Below are positions 27,869 to 36,144 of a DNA stretch of 64,000 nucleotides, one piece after another. How positions within the stretch are numbered: position 1 is the first letter of the stretch; each line of letters begins with the position of its first letter. The stretch spans positions 1,640-65,639 of the forward strand of contig MGST01000016.1 in NCBI GenBank assembly GCA_001798605.1, given 5' to 3'. Made by a program: the position numbers and the translations under genes. Source of the stretch: Deltaproteobacteria bacterium RIFOXYA12_FULL_58_15 (GTDB lineage: Bacteria > Myxococcota > XYA12-FULL-58-9). Below the pieces are notes generated by a model. That model worked only from the letters and a program-made list of their open reading frames with translations, was not told the DNA's origin and searched no databases.

Positions 27869-29806
27869 ATGAAGTTTACATGTGATCAGTGCAACGCCCA
27901 ATACATGATTGCCGACGAGAAGGTCGGCGCCAAGGGTGTTAAGGTCAAGTGCAAGAAGTGTGCACACATCATCATTGTCAAGCCAGCAACCGCTGAAGAG
28001 CTCAAGGCAGAGAAGTTCGAGTCAAATGTGGGCGGATTCGGTGGGTTCAATGAGCCTACCCAAGCAATGTCCGCAGATCAGCTCGCGGCACTCAAGGATT
28101 CCTCTGGTGAGGGAAATGGTGGTGACCTGTTTGGAAATGATCCGTTTGCGGCGTCTGGCGATCAAGCGCCTGTAAGTGATGCCCGATTCGGTGGTGCCGC
28201 AGGTTTTGGCGGCGCGAGCCCAAGTTTCGGTGGTGACGCTCCGAGCTTTGGTGGTAACGCTCCGAGCTTTGGTGGCGTTGCGAGCGAATCGTCCATCTTT
28301 GGTGGTGATACGGGTTTTGGCCAAGCCCCAAGTTTTGGTAACGCCTCTGCCGGTTCGCAAGTACCTGCCGACGAACCAGGAAGTGCTTTTGGTGCCAATT
28401 TTGGTGCAGGCTTTGGCGACAGCGCCAACGCCTTTGCTGGTGGTTTTGGCGGTGCCAATCCCTCTTTTGGTGGGCACCAAAGCGGCGAAACGGCGTTGGA
28501 TTCACTAGGGGCGGATACCTCCGCCCTGGCGCCTTCGATGAGGGCACCGGGTGAGAAGGAATGGTATGTGGCTGTCGATGAGGCTCAGATCGGCCCTGTC
28601 GATATCGCAGAAATAGAGCAGCGCTGGGATGCCTTGGAAGTAGACGAGGACACCCTAGCCTGGAAGTCGGGAATGCAGGACTGGGTTCCCGTGGCAGAGA
28701 TTGCTGATCTCGCCTATCTGGTGACCGAGCGGCCGCAGAGGAAAGCCGCTCTTGGTGCCGTGCCGAGCGCGACTTCAGGTGGATCTCTTGGTGCCATCGC
28801 CTCCACCGGTCTCGGGCCGGTAAGCTTTGGCGGCGAGACGGGGGGTGGTGGTAATCGCGGTGGGGATGTGTCCTGGACTCCGTCTGCTGCCAGTGCTCTG
28901 TCGTCGTTGGTCCAAGACGAGTTGACCACGAGTCCCGCCCAGCCAGCGGCAGTGCCTGCACCGACTCCCTCAGACATGGGAATGCCGAGCTTTGGTGCCA
29001 GTGACCTATTTGGCGGTGCCAGTGGCGGTGCTGCTATGGCCATGCCAGCACCAATGCCCGCGGCAGATCCCTTTGCCGGTGGTGGTGGCGGTTGGTCGGT
29101 TCCCAAGCCAGAAGCAAAATCGAGCGGCCTCAAGCCCATTCACTTGGCTCTCGCCGGAATGGCGGTGCTGTTGGTGGGCTTGGTCGTTGTTGTTGTGTTG
29201 GTGGTCCTGCGGCCTCCGGTAACAGTGCCAGGTGAGCCCATCAGAAACCCAGAACCGGTGGGAATGTTGGCAGCCAACGATCCAAAGCCCGTCCCGGATC
29301 CGCAGCCCGAAAAGCCAGTTACGGAGTCCAAGGTCGAAGATCCCGGACCAGGCTCTTCTGACGATGAGTTGGGCAAGGGACGACGCAAGAGGAAAGGCGG
29401 CTCGGTTAATCCAAGCCCTGCACCGTCTCCGACGCCCCCGAAGGTTACGCCAACCAAGCCGCCTAAGGGTCCCGCAGACGACATCTTCAAGAGCGCGGCG
29501 AAGGCCTCGCTGTCCAAGGCCGACATTATGAGTGGCGTCAAGAATGGCATGGGGGCAGTGAAGGACTGCATTCAGGGTGCCCGTGGCAAGGGCGAGCTGA
29601 CCCCAGGTAAGCACACTCTGGTGCTCAAGTGGACCATCAAGGCCAATGGCAAAGTCGTGGATCCTTCAGTCATAGGTCCCAATTACGTTCTTGGCACCTC
29701 GTTGCCTGCGTGTTTTGCTCGGGGCATGCGCACGTGGACATTCCCGGCGTCACAGAGCGACTCGCCAGTTAAGAACTTCCCCTTCGGTCCATTCAACATC
29801 CACTAA
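27869..29806 (+). CDS. gltJ: Zinc-ribbon, GYF and TonB-like domain protein, GltJ (AgmX)
   Basis: A 645-aa protein with domains in the order of GltJ. An MJ0042-type zinc ribbon uses Cys 5, 8, 28 and 31. A Phe-Gly-rich linker with SFGG/GFGG repeats covers about 50-210. A GYF-type domain (about 229-285) carries EWYVAVDEAQIGPVD and WKSGMQDWVPV. A Pro/Gly linker follows, then one membrane helix (about 421-447, LALAGMAVLLVGLVVVVVLV), a Pro-rich periplasmic spacer and a C-terminal AgmX/PglI TonB-like domain (about 540-645, KDCIQGARGKG, LVLKWTIKANG, RTWTFPA). In M. xanthus the cytoplasmic part of GltJ is reported to engage the MglA GTPase. It is the last gene of the locus. All expected domains are present. 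Confidence 0.9.
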   Translation: MKFTCDQCNAQYMIADEKVGAKGVKVKCKKCAHIIIVKPATAEELKAEKFESNVGGFGGFNEPTQAMSADQLAALKDSSGEGNGGDLFGNDPFAASGDQAPVSDARFGGAAGFGGASPSFGGDAPSFGGNAPSFGGVASESSIFGGDTGFGQAPSFGNASAGSQVPADEPGSAFGANFGAGFGDSANAFAGGFGGANPSFGGHQSGETALDSLGADTSALAPSMRAPGEKEWYVAVDEAQIGPVDIAEIEQRWDALEVDEDTLAWKSGMQDWVPVAEIADLAYLVTERPQRKAALGAVPSATSGGSLGAIASTGLGPVSFGGETGGGGNRGGDVSWTPSAASALSSLVQDELTTSPAQPAAVPAPTPSDMGMPSFGASDLFGGASGGAAMAMPAPMPAADPFAGGGGGWSVPKPEAKSSGLKPIHLALAGMAVLLVGLVVVVVLVVLRPPVTVPGEPIRNPEPVGMLAANDPKPVPDPQPEKPVTESKVEDPGPGSSDDELGKGRRKRKGGSVNPSPAPSPTPPKVTPTKPPKGPADDIFKSAAKASLSKADIMSGVKNGMGAVKDCIQGARGKGELTPGKHTLVLKWTIKANGKVVDPSVIGPNYVLGTSLPACFARGMRTWTFPASQSDSPVKNFPFGPFNIH

Positions 29807-30033
29807 CCCTGTGTCGCCGTTCGCTTTGCGGCGGCAACTGGGCACGCTCGGTTCCGCCTCCAAAGACTCTCGTCTCGATTGAGCGCATCACTTCGGCGGC
29901 TTCCTTGTTCTCTGTGAATACCGCGCGCCCCGTTGCCACCGCAGGCGCTCGCTTGGGCACAGGGTCTGTCCCGTTTCTCTCATGAACGATCCCGACGCCG
30001 CGGGCGGCCGGAGGCGGGCGGATCATAACCAGC

Positions 30034-30231
30034 TCATCTACGTATCGTGAAGTGATTGCAGGTGAGTTTGGGTGTCAAGAACTGCTGATGGACGATGCAC
30101 AACCCCTGGTTGCCGCGGGTGTCGCCCCATGCGGAGCTCAGTATCGTCAGTCCCACAAAAGCTTGTTCGACAGCATGGGGGTCGTCGACGAAATAGCGAC
30201 AGCGCCTGCAGACTCTTTCGCTCGTCGTCAT
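30034..30231 (-). CDS. Small Cys-containing protein (65 aa), overlaps the transporter gene
   Basis: The frame MTTSERVCRRCRYFVDDPHA ... LTCNHF encodes 65 residues with a CxxC near the N-terminus (CRRC), a central GLTILSSAWGDTRGNQGLC and a final Cys-containing CNHF. Four Cys arranged this way suggest a small metal-binding fold, and the pattern resembles an uncharacterised conserved family I recall but cannot name. The ATG at 30231 overlaps the stop of the UPF0324 transporter by 4 bases (ATGA), indicating coupled translation. The gene would be easily missed because of its size. Function unknown. The 227 bp between its stop and GltJ hold no other gene I can support. Confidence 0.65.
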   Translation of the reverse strand: MTTSERVCRRCRYFVDDPHAVEQAFVGLTILSSAWGDTRGNQGLCIVHQQFLTPKLTCNHFTIRR

Positions 30232-31868
30232 TGGAGGCCGCGCCAGTAGTCGACGAACACCTTGGTGGTGAGAATGAATCCGAGCGGCACATTGACGATG
30301 ACCCCGATCGTGAAAGCCCAAAAGGGTTTGAGGCCAAATGTCATCAAATCTCTGAAGCGGGTCGATAGACCGATACACAGAAAACAGAGGACGAACGCCC
30401 ACGAGCGCAGTGTCTTGATTGGGTCGATCACCTTGGGCAGCAGAACACTCTCGTACCAGTCCGACTCGTGATGTAGGCTCTTGAGTGCCCACGCTTGGTC
30501 AGAGTTCGCCGTTTTCAGAATCTCCCGGAGGTCCGGGAGAGACATCTTGCCAACAAAGGAAATGGTTCCCGAACCCGTGTCGATGATGAAACGGTCAGCG
30601 AGATTTTGGGGAACGACGAATGACGAAAAGTCTGCGTCATAATTGGCCTTCTGAGCCTTTGATTTGAACGTGCCCTTCATTGGAGCCATGCCCCGGCGAT
30701 CTTCGGGTGCCTGTGCCGCGATTATTGACATGAGGATGGTCGCGGCGAAAAATCCGAGCACGAACTTGGGGAATCGTTCCCAAATTACCGTGGCTGCCAC
30801 GCGACCGTGCGGACTGTTGACGTCATCTTTCTTCTCCCAATAGACCACTGACACAATGGATAGGACAAATGCCCAAATGCCTATCCAGATGTCGCGACCA
30901 ATGACCTTCATCAGAGTGAACGCATAGATGGCCGCGTCACCGTGCTCTTCGGCGATCTCGGCGACGACCGCGAACCCCGCAGCATCGGCATATTCAGAAG
31001 TGCCAACCCATGCACCGGCCTCCGCAGGACTTAGTTCCCACGCGCCCGTCGGTGTGACCTGTGCAGGCGTGCCTGCTATTCCCACCGTCGGCAGCGGGAT
31101 CATCATCTTGGTCAAGATGGCGAGAGTAAAAATCATGACGATAGCCCAGACAGAAACCACGCCGATACCGATGGCGATGTGATCTTTATCTGCGCGGACT
31201 GCGCCACCGATGGCGATCGAGCCTGACACGCCACAAACCGCACCTCCGGTGCCGAGGACCGCACCGAAGCGTGGGTCGAGCTTGAAGAGCCGGGTCGCGG
31301 CAAGATAGATGGTCAACCAGGTCGTCACCGACACGATGGTTGCCTGTAGAAAAGCAATGGGGCCAGCTTCCGCAATGAGTGTCAGCGGCAAAGTGGCACC
31401 AAGGAGGACGATGCCGGTCTTGATGTAATACTCAGTCCGCAGAGACGCTGCGATCCAATGGGGCATCGCCTTGATGTTGCCAATGACCAATCCCACCAGA
31501 AGCGCCAACAGGGGTGCCCCAAGGTCGGCTTTTTGCATGATCGACCAACCGGCGAGGTAAAAAATGGCGAGGGCACCAGCGAACAAAACGACGAAACCGA
31601 GGAGGAACTGCCGCACATCGCGGCCCATCACCTTCATGCTGAGGGCGAACACCGCACCGAAACCAAACAGAATGGCAACGTAGCCGCCGGCGTGTTTGGC
31701 GAAATCACTTCCGAGCTCCGCCAAAGTCGACCAAGATCCAGGCTTCACTACCCACGGCTTCAAGGTCGATCCCGACCAGAAAAAGGCCACCGCAATCACA
31801 ATGACCAATAGACCGAGCCATATGGCCCAATAGTCTTCTGTCTTAAATAGGTTGAGTCCCCGTTTCAT
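30228..31868 (-). CDS. UPF0324 (YeiH-type) putative sulfate exporter
   Basis: The 546-aa protein has about 11 to 12 membrane segments and the hallmark GTGGAVCGVSGSIAIGGAV in its middle, followed by IAIGIGVVSVWAIVMIF, which are characteristic of the YeiH/UPF0324 family; LAGWSIMQKADLGAPLLALL and IKTGIVLLGATLPL also fit. The family is annotated as putative sulfate exporters, but its substrates are not well established. It is longer than the usual 330-350 residues: the N-terminus has extra membrane segments, and there is an insertion of about 60 hydrophilic residues near 380-470 (KAQKANYDADFSSFVVPQNL). The ATG at 31868 is preferred over an in-frame TTG four codons upstream. It lies downstream of mtnP in the same orientation. 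Confidence 0.82.
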   Translation of the reverse strand: MKRGLNLFKTEDYWAIWLGLLVIVIAVAFFWSGSTLKPWVVKPGSWSTLAELGSDFAKHAGGYVAILFGFGAVFALSMKVMGRDVRQFLLGFVVLFAGALAIFYLAGWSIMQKADLGAPLLALLVGLVIGNIKAMPHWIAASLRTEYYIKTGIVLLGATLPLTLIAEAGPIAFLQATIVSVTTWLTIYLAATRLFKLDPRFGAVLGTGGAVCGVSGSIAIGGAVRADKDHIAIGIGVVSVWAIVMIFTLAILTKMMIPLPTVGIAGTPAQVTPTGAWELSPAEAGAWVGTSEYADAAGFAVVAEIAEEHGDAAIYAFTLMKVIGRDIWIGIWAFVLSIVSVVYWEKKDDVNSPHGRVAATVIWERFPKFVLGFFAATILMSIIAAQAPEDRRGMAPMKGTFKSKAQKANYDADFSSFVVPQNLADRFIIDTGSGTISFVGKMSLPDLREILKTANSDQAWALKSLHHESDWYESVLLPKVIDPIKTLRSWAFVLCFLCIGLSTRFRDLMTFGLKPFWAFTIGVIVNVPLGFILTTKVFVDYWRGLQ

Positions 31869-31924
31869 AAATGGGGACAATAAATGACTGCGTGACGTCG
31901 ATCAACGCGATCAGATTACGTGGG

Positions 31925-32809
31925 TTACGTGGTTACGTACTTGCCAATGATCGGCTGCAGCACCTCTTTGCGCTCCTTTGGTATTGCGCCCTCGTGGGTG
32001 AGGATTGCTGAGGCGAGGGCAGTGGCGCAGCCACAGTGGGCATGTTCGGCGTGTTGTTTGTCCATTGCGTCCATACCGGGCAGCGCGTGTTCCAAGACTC
32101 GTCGTACGTTGGCGGCATTGCGTTTGAGGATCTCGACAACGGCGCTGGCGCTGACATCCTTTTCGCTTTGGTGCCAGCAATCGTAGTCGGTTACCAACGC
32201 GAGGGTGGCGTAATGCATCTCGGCTTCACGTGCCAATTTGCATTCTGGAATGGCGGTCATGCCGATGACGTCGACTTCCCAGCTGCGATAGATGCTCGAC
32301 TCAGCACGAGTTGAGAACGCCGGGCCTTCCATGCAGACGTATGTACCTTTGGGATGGCACTGCACCCCGCACGCAACGACACTTGCCGCCAGGTGCTCAG
32401 CGAGGGGAGAGCAGACGGGATCCCCGAGGCCCACGTGTGCAACGATGCCCTCACCGAAGAAGGTGCTGGGACGTTGGCCGTGGGTCCGGTCGACAAATTG
32501 TGATGGTACGACGAAGTCTCCAGGATTGATATCCTCTCGCATCGACCCGACCGCTGACACAGAGATCAACCACTCCACACCGAGGCTCTTGAGGGCGAAG
32601 ACATTGGCTCTGTATGGCACCTCGGTTGGCAGTAGACTGTGCCCCCGTCCATGGCGTGGGACGAACACCAAGTGAACACTCTCGAGGTCGCCAGTGACCA
32701 ACACATCTGATGGGCTGCCAAATGGCGTGTCGACTTTGATTTCCCGTGCAAAAGAGAGCCCATCGAGGGCGTACAGCCCTGTACCCCCTATGATGCCTAC
32801 TGTTGTCAT
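31925..32809 (-). CDS. mtnP: 5'-Methylthioadenosine phosphorylase
   Basis: The 294-aa product matches the MTAP family: N-terminal IGGTGLYALDGL, the phosphate and ribose region VPRHGRGHSLLPTEVPYRAN, LISVSAVGSMREDINPGDFVVP, CMEGPAFSTRAES and the purine-site DVIGMTAIPECKLAREAEM followed by ALVTDYDCW. It would convert 5'-methylthioadenosine (from polyamine or related metabolism) and phosphate to adenine and methylthioribose 1-phosphate in the methionine salvage route. Length is normal and all motifs are intact. No other methionine salvage gene is nearby; the upstream neighbour is a 58-aa membrane peptide and the downstream one a putative anion exporter. Confidence 0.93.
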   Translation of the reverse strand: MTTVGIIGGTGLYALDGLSFAREIKVDTPFGSPSDVLVTGDLESVHLVFVPRHGRGHSLLPTEVPYRANVFALKSLGVEWLISVSAVGSMREDINPGDFVVPSQFVDRTHGQRPSTFFGEGIVAHVGLGDPVCSPLAEHLAASVVACGVQCHPKGTYVCMEGPAFSTRAESSIYRSWEVDVIGMTAIPECKLAREAEMHYATLALVTDYDCWHQSEKDVSASAVVEILKRNAANVRRVLEHALPGMDAMDKQHAEHAHCGCATALASAILTHEGAIPKERKEVLQPIIGKYVTT

Positions 32810-32864
32810 GTGATACCGCTTCGTTTGTGTCGTCGGCGATGTAAGTGCACCATGAATCTGTGGC

Positions 32865-33041
32865 TTAGTTCAACTGGTCGCCCTGTTTCTCGATGGCCTT
32901 GCCTGCCTTCTCTACGGACTTGCCGACCTGTTTTGTCGTGTCGGCAACTCCGCCGAGAATTTGATCGCCGAAGGTCAAGAGTGCCCCAGTGGCCAGAGCC
33001 GCGCCAATGAGTACGCCGATGAATAATGACTTGAGATGCAT
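32865..33041 (-). CDS. Membrane-anchored small protein (58 aa), YtxH-like
   Basis: The minus strand encodes MHLKSLFIGVLIGAALATGA and continues as one N-terminal membrane helix, then an amphipathic Lys/Glu helix (KQVGKSVEKAGKAIEKQ) and ends LN. The layout of one short TM near the N-terminus plus a charged helix resembles small YtxH-type envelope stress proteins, but no family motif is secure. The ATG at 33041 has a purine-rich GAGCGAGG upstream. It lies 24 bp after the outer-membrane protein gene and 55 bp before mtnP in the same direction, so it is probably cotranscribed. Function unknown. Confidence 0.65.
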   Translation of the reverse strand: MHLKSLFIGVLIGAALATGALLTFGDQILGGVADTTKQVGKSVEKAGKAIEKQGDQLN

Positions 33042-33065
33042 GGAACCTCGCTCCAGTGTTGGGGA

Positions 33066-34469
33066 TCAGAAGGTGAAGATCAATGAGGCGAACCAGCTGA
33101 AAACCACGTGCTGCTCGTCTTTGAAGCGGAAGCCTACCTGATCGTACGATGGCAGATTTTTTTCAGAGCAGACGTCACCGCTCGAGTTGTGGCAGAAGTA
33201 GGGGTTGATGACGTCTTTTTCGGTGTTCAAATCAGAATCGGGGGGGAGTACTTGGTTGTCGCCGTTTTCGTCGCTCCCCACCTCCTCATAGGTGACAAAG
33301 TGCTCATTCATGTAACCGAATGAGAGACCTGCCTGGAAGCGCAGAAACTCTGCCGCTTGAATATAAAGGCCCAACAAACCCCGGACTCCAAATGCCTGCT
33401 CGACGTAGGTCATCTCCCCCAGGGCGTCGCTGAGCAAACCATAGCTGCGGCCCTCGCTATAAAATGCCGTGCGGATGCCGAGATCGATGGCGACCTTGCG
33501 GCTGTTCTTCAGATCCTCGACCGCCACAATCTCCATGCCAGCATTGAGCTCGGCACGGTGGGGGGGCTTGCGACCAAAGTCTTCATAGGAGCGGGTCAGG
33601 GCCTTGGGGGCCTGAGCTGAGGGAACCGGCAGTGTGTAAGTGAATTCCATGTAGGGGTCGATGTAACCGCGGCGATTTTCATTGGGGTCGATGCCGATGA
33701 GACCAAAATTGCCAATGCGTTTCGACAGTGCTGTGCCGAAAGTGAGGTAGTGTACGCCATCACCTACTGAACCGGGTTTGTCCTCGCTGGCTCGTTTGCT
33801 AAATGAGAACGCATCGGCGAGCCAAGGATTGGACCAAATGAACGATAGCTGCCACATGGGCTTGCTCTCGTCGCGTTCGTCGCTCAGGGCTGCCCATTTG
33901 AGCCCGAAGTCCATACCCCCAGTTCGGTAGCCGAACTCGTCGATGTTGCCCCAACCAGTGTGCTTGCTGCGGAAACCATCGTCGAACGTCTCGCCGAGCA
34001 CGAACAGGGAATCGTTGGCGTCCCCTGTCTTGGGATCGATCGAGCTGGTGTCAGGAGTGACTCCCTTTGCGTATTTGAGCGCCGTGGTGTCACCAAGCAC
34101 GTAATGAAAATTGAGCACGGCGGCGAGGTCGTGAAAAATGCCGATCTGGGACTTGATGTCGAGGACATTGACTCCCCGTTCCCACTCGGCCTCATCCACC
34201 GGCAGGCAATCGCGACTGTTGCCCTCCTCACAGCCGTCAGATGACAACCCCTGGCGAACGAGAGGCTCGCGAGTGATCTTGCCGTTGGACAGGTGCATCC
34301 TGAAGGCGACGCCCATGTACAAATCGAAAGGATCAGGACGCTCGGTGTCGCCAATGATGATGGTGTCGGCTGCGTCCGCCACGTCTGTTATCTCTGCCGC
34401 CGACGCCACGCTGCCAAGGGCCACCAAAACGAGGATCAGCAAAAAGTGCAAACACAACCGTTTAGGCAT
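33066..34469 (-). CDS. Outer-membrane beta-barrel protein (467 aa), unknown role
   Basis: The protein begins MPKRLCLHFLLILVLVALGS with signal peptidase cleavage near ASAAE, and ends in ASLIFTF, with terminal Phe, as outer-membrane proteins do. Between these are long stretches of alternating strands (PFDLYMGVAFRMHL, HYLTFGTALSKRIG, FLRFQAGLSFGYMN), loop segments with Asp/Gly, and a Cys-containing loop near the C-terminus (NPYFCHNSSGDVCSE). No known porin or transporter motif is visible. The ATG at 34469 is preferred over an upstream in-frame start that would precede the signal peptide with 19 extra residues. It sits 99 bp downstream of an NtrC-type regulator gene. Function unknown. Confidence 0.7.
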   Translation of the reverse strand: MPKRLCLHFLLILVLVALGSVASAAEITDVADAADTIIIGDTERPDPFDLYMGVAFRMHLSNGKITREPLVRQGLSSDGCEEGNSRDCLPVDEAEWERGVNVLDIKSQIGIFHDLAAVLNFHYVLGDTTALKYAKGVTPDTSSIDPKTGDANDSLFVLGETFDDGFRSKHTGWGNIDEFGYRTGGMDFGLKWAALSDERDESKPMWQLSFIWSNPWLADAFSFSKRASEDKPGSVGDGVHYLTFGTALSKRIGNFGLIGIDPNENRRGYIDPYMEFTYTLPVPSAQAPKALTRSYEDFGRKPPHRAELNAGMEIVAVEDLKNSRKVAIDLGIRTAFYSEGRSYGLLSDALGEMTYVEQAFGVRGLLGLYIQAAEFLRFQAGLSFGYMNEHFVTYEEVGSDENGDNQVLPPDSDLNTEKDVINPYFCHNSSGDVCSEKNLPSYDQVGFRFKDEQHVVFSWFASLIFTF

Positions 34470-34568
34470 CGCTGCTCCCGATGGCTTGAGCCGTGGATAT
34501 CTCCCAACCCTTGAGAAACAATCCAAAATCGAGCTCGGCGGCTAGGCTAGACGCGAGCGGTTAGAAGG

Positions 34569-35951
34569 TCAAGTCCTTTCCCCGTTGCGCAAGTCAAACT
34601 CCTTCATCTTGTTCTGCAAGCCTTTGCGGCTGATGCGCAAGAGGTGGGCGGCCCGAGTAACGTTTCCCCCGGTTGTTTCCAGTGCCTTGACGATGAGATC
34701 GCGCTCCAGCTCTTCGGTTGCTTGCCTGACGATCTCTTTCATGGACGCATTGGTTGTGTCGAGGGATCGCCCAAGGTGTCCACCGGTGATAGGAGATCGC
34801 AAGGGCTCGGGAAGATCTGCCAACTCGACGACGTCGCTCTCTGCGAACAGAGAAGTTCGTTCGATGACGTTCTCAAGCTCACGGATGTTGCCTGGCCACG
34901 CATAGGATCTCAAAGCGGCGATGGCGGTCTCTGAGAGTCCCGTGATGTTCTTCTGCAACCGCTCATTGTACTTGGTGACGAATGCTTTCACCAACAACGG
35001 GATGTCGTCAGTGCGATCCCGCAACGGTGGCAGTCGTATGGGAACAACATTGAGTCGATAATAGAGGTCTTCCCGGAACCGACCGGCTGCAATCTCTTCC
35101 GCGAGGTTTCGGTTGGTGGCGGCGACGACGCGCACGTCGACTCGGATCGTCCGGATGCCACCCACCCGCTCCAACTCATTCTCTTGCAGGGCGCGCAAGA
35201 GCTTGACCTGCATCTCGTTGGGGATTTCTGCGATCTCGTCAAGAAACAGCGTGCCGGTATCGGCGAGCTCGAACCTACCTGGTTTGGAACTCACGGCCCC
35301 AGTGAATGCGCCCTTTTCGTAACCGAAGAATTCACTTTCCATGAGGTCTTTAGGGATGGCGGCGCAATTGACCTTGATCAGTGGTTGTTCCCGTCGCTTG
35401 CTGTTCTGGTGCAATGCAGTTGCGACGAGCTCTTTGCCTGTGCCAGATTCCCCAGTGATGAGTACCGTCGACGGTGTGGCAGCGACCTTTTCGATGATCG
35501 AGTAGACCTCTTGCATGGGCGACGCCTGTCCGATCATGCCGAAGCGGCCCGTGCCTTCGTGTGTGAGTGGGGGCTCTCGACGGGATTCCTTCCCTACAGA
35601 CGACGCCTTGCGAACGGCAAGGCGAAGCTCATCCTTGTCGAACGGTTTGGTGATGTAGTCAAACGCTCCAGTTTTCAACGCTGTGACTGCGGTGTCGACA
35701 GTGCCATGTGCGGTGATAACAATAACCGGAAGTCCGGGCTCGATCGCGTTGACCTCGCTTAGCAGCTCGAGTCCTGTCATCTTGGGCATCTTGAGATCGG
35801 TGATGAGGATGTCGATGCCACCCCCTTTGATAACCTGCAAAGCCTGCTCGCCATCGGCCACAGCCATGGTTTCATGACCATCTCGCTCTAGCAGCGCGCA
35901 TAGGACCTTGCGCAGGTTGGCTTCGTCGTCGGCTATGAGTACGGTTGACAC
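34569..35951 (-). CDS. NtrC-family sigma-54 response regulator
   Basis: The 460-aa protein has a receiver domain (acidic D8-D9, phospho-acceptor D52 in ITDLKMPKM, Thr in VITAHG, Lys in YITKPF), a sigma-54 AAA+ domain with Walker A GESGTGKE, the GAFTGA loop ([10 protein letters not shown]) and Walker [10 protein letters not shown], and a C-terminal Fis-type helix-turn-helix ([20 protein letters not shown]). It is a complete activator of sigma-54 promoters. The GTG at 35951 is the start. No sensor kinase gene is adjacent, so its partner lies elsewhere. It precedes the outer-membrane protein gene in the same orientation and may regulate it, but I saw no clear -24/-12 site in front of that gene. 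Confidence 0.93.
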   Translation of the reverse strand: MSTVLIADDEANLRKVLCALLERDGHETMAVADGEQALQVIKGGGIDILITDLKMPKMTGLELLSEVNAIEPGLPVIVITAHGTVDTAVTALKTGAFDYITKPFDKDELRLAVRKASSVGKESRREPPLTHEGTGRFGMIGQASPMQEVYSIIEKVAATPSTVLITGESGTGKELVATALHQNSKRREQPLIKVNCAAIPKDLMESEFFGYEKGAFTGAVSSKPGRFELADTGTLFLDEIAEIPNEMQVKLLRALQENELERVGGIRTIRVDVRVVAATNRNLAEEIAAGRFREDLYYRLNVVPIRLPPLRDRTDDIPLLVKAFVTKYNERLQKNITGLSETAIAALRSYAWPGNIRELENVIERTSLFAESDVVELADLPEPLRSPITGGHLGRSLDTTNASMKEIVRQATEELERDLIVKALETTGGNVTRAAHLLRISRKGLQNKMKEFDLRNGERT

Positions 35952-36065
35952 GGGGACAACCTATCAGAGGTTGCGGCGAGATGGGAGGGACGGTTTGTCG
36001 TCTAAACCCGTTCCCGTTGTCCAATGCACCTTTCAATCCGTATCCGTATAGAATTTGCATTGAAG

Positions 36066-36095
36066 TTGGGTCTTTTGTCGATCGGGTGCTATGAT
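36066..36095 (+). promoter_or_regulatory. Possible extended -10 promoter
   Basis: TTGGGT at 36066-36071 and TATGAT at 36090-36095 with an 18-base spacer, preceded by TGC directly before the -10 box (extended -10 element). It lies 49 bases before the zinc-ribbon/TPR gene. Confidence 0.5.
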
Positions 36096-36144
36096 TTCAC
36101 CAATCCTGGGGTGGATTCTCAGGGTGCGGGCTCCGAGCGGAAAC

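Noticed and set aside
29807-30033. Minus-strand frame of 77 codons after GltJ
   Set aside because: No start signal or conserved motif; the stretch is treated as a non-coding gap.
36091-36144. Earlier ATG for the zinc-ribbon/TPR protein
   Set aside because: It overlaps the promoter-like -10 box and would put 18 unrelated residues before the zinc ribbon, breaking the Cys 5/8 spacing shared with GltJ.
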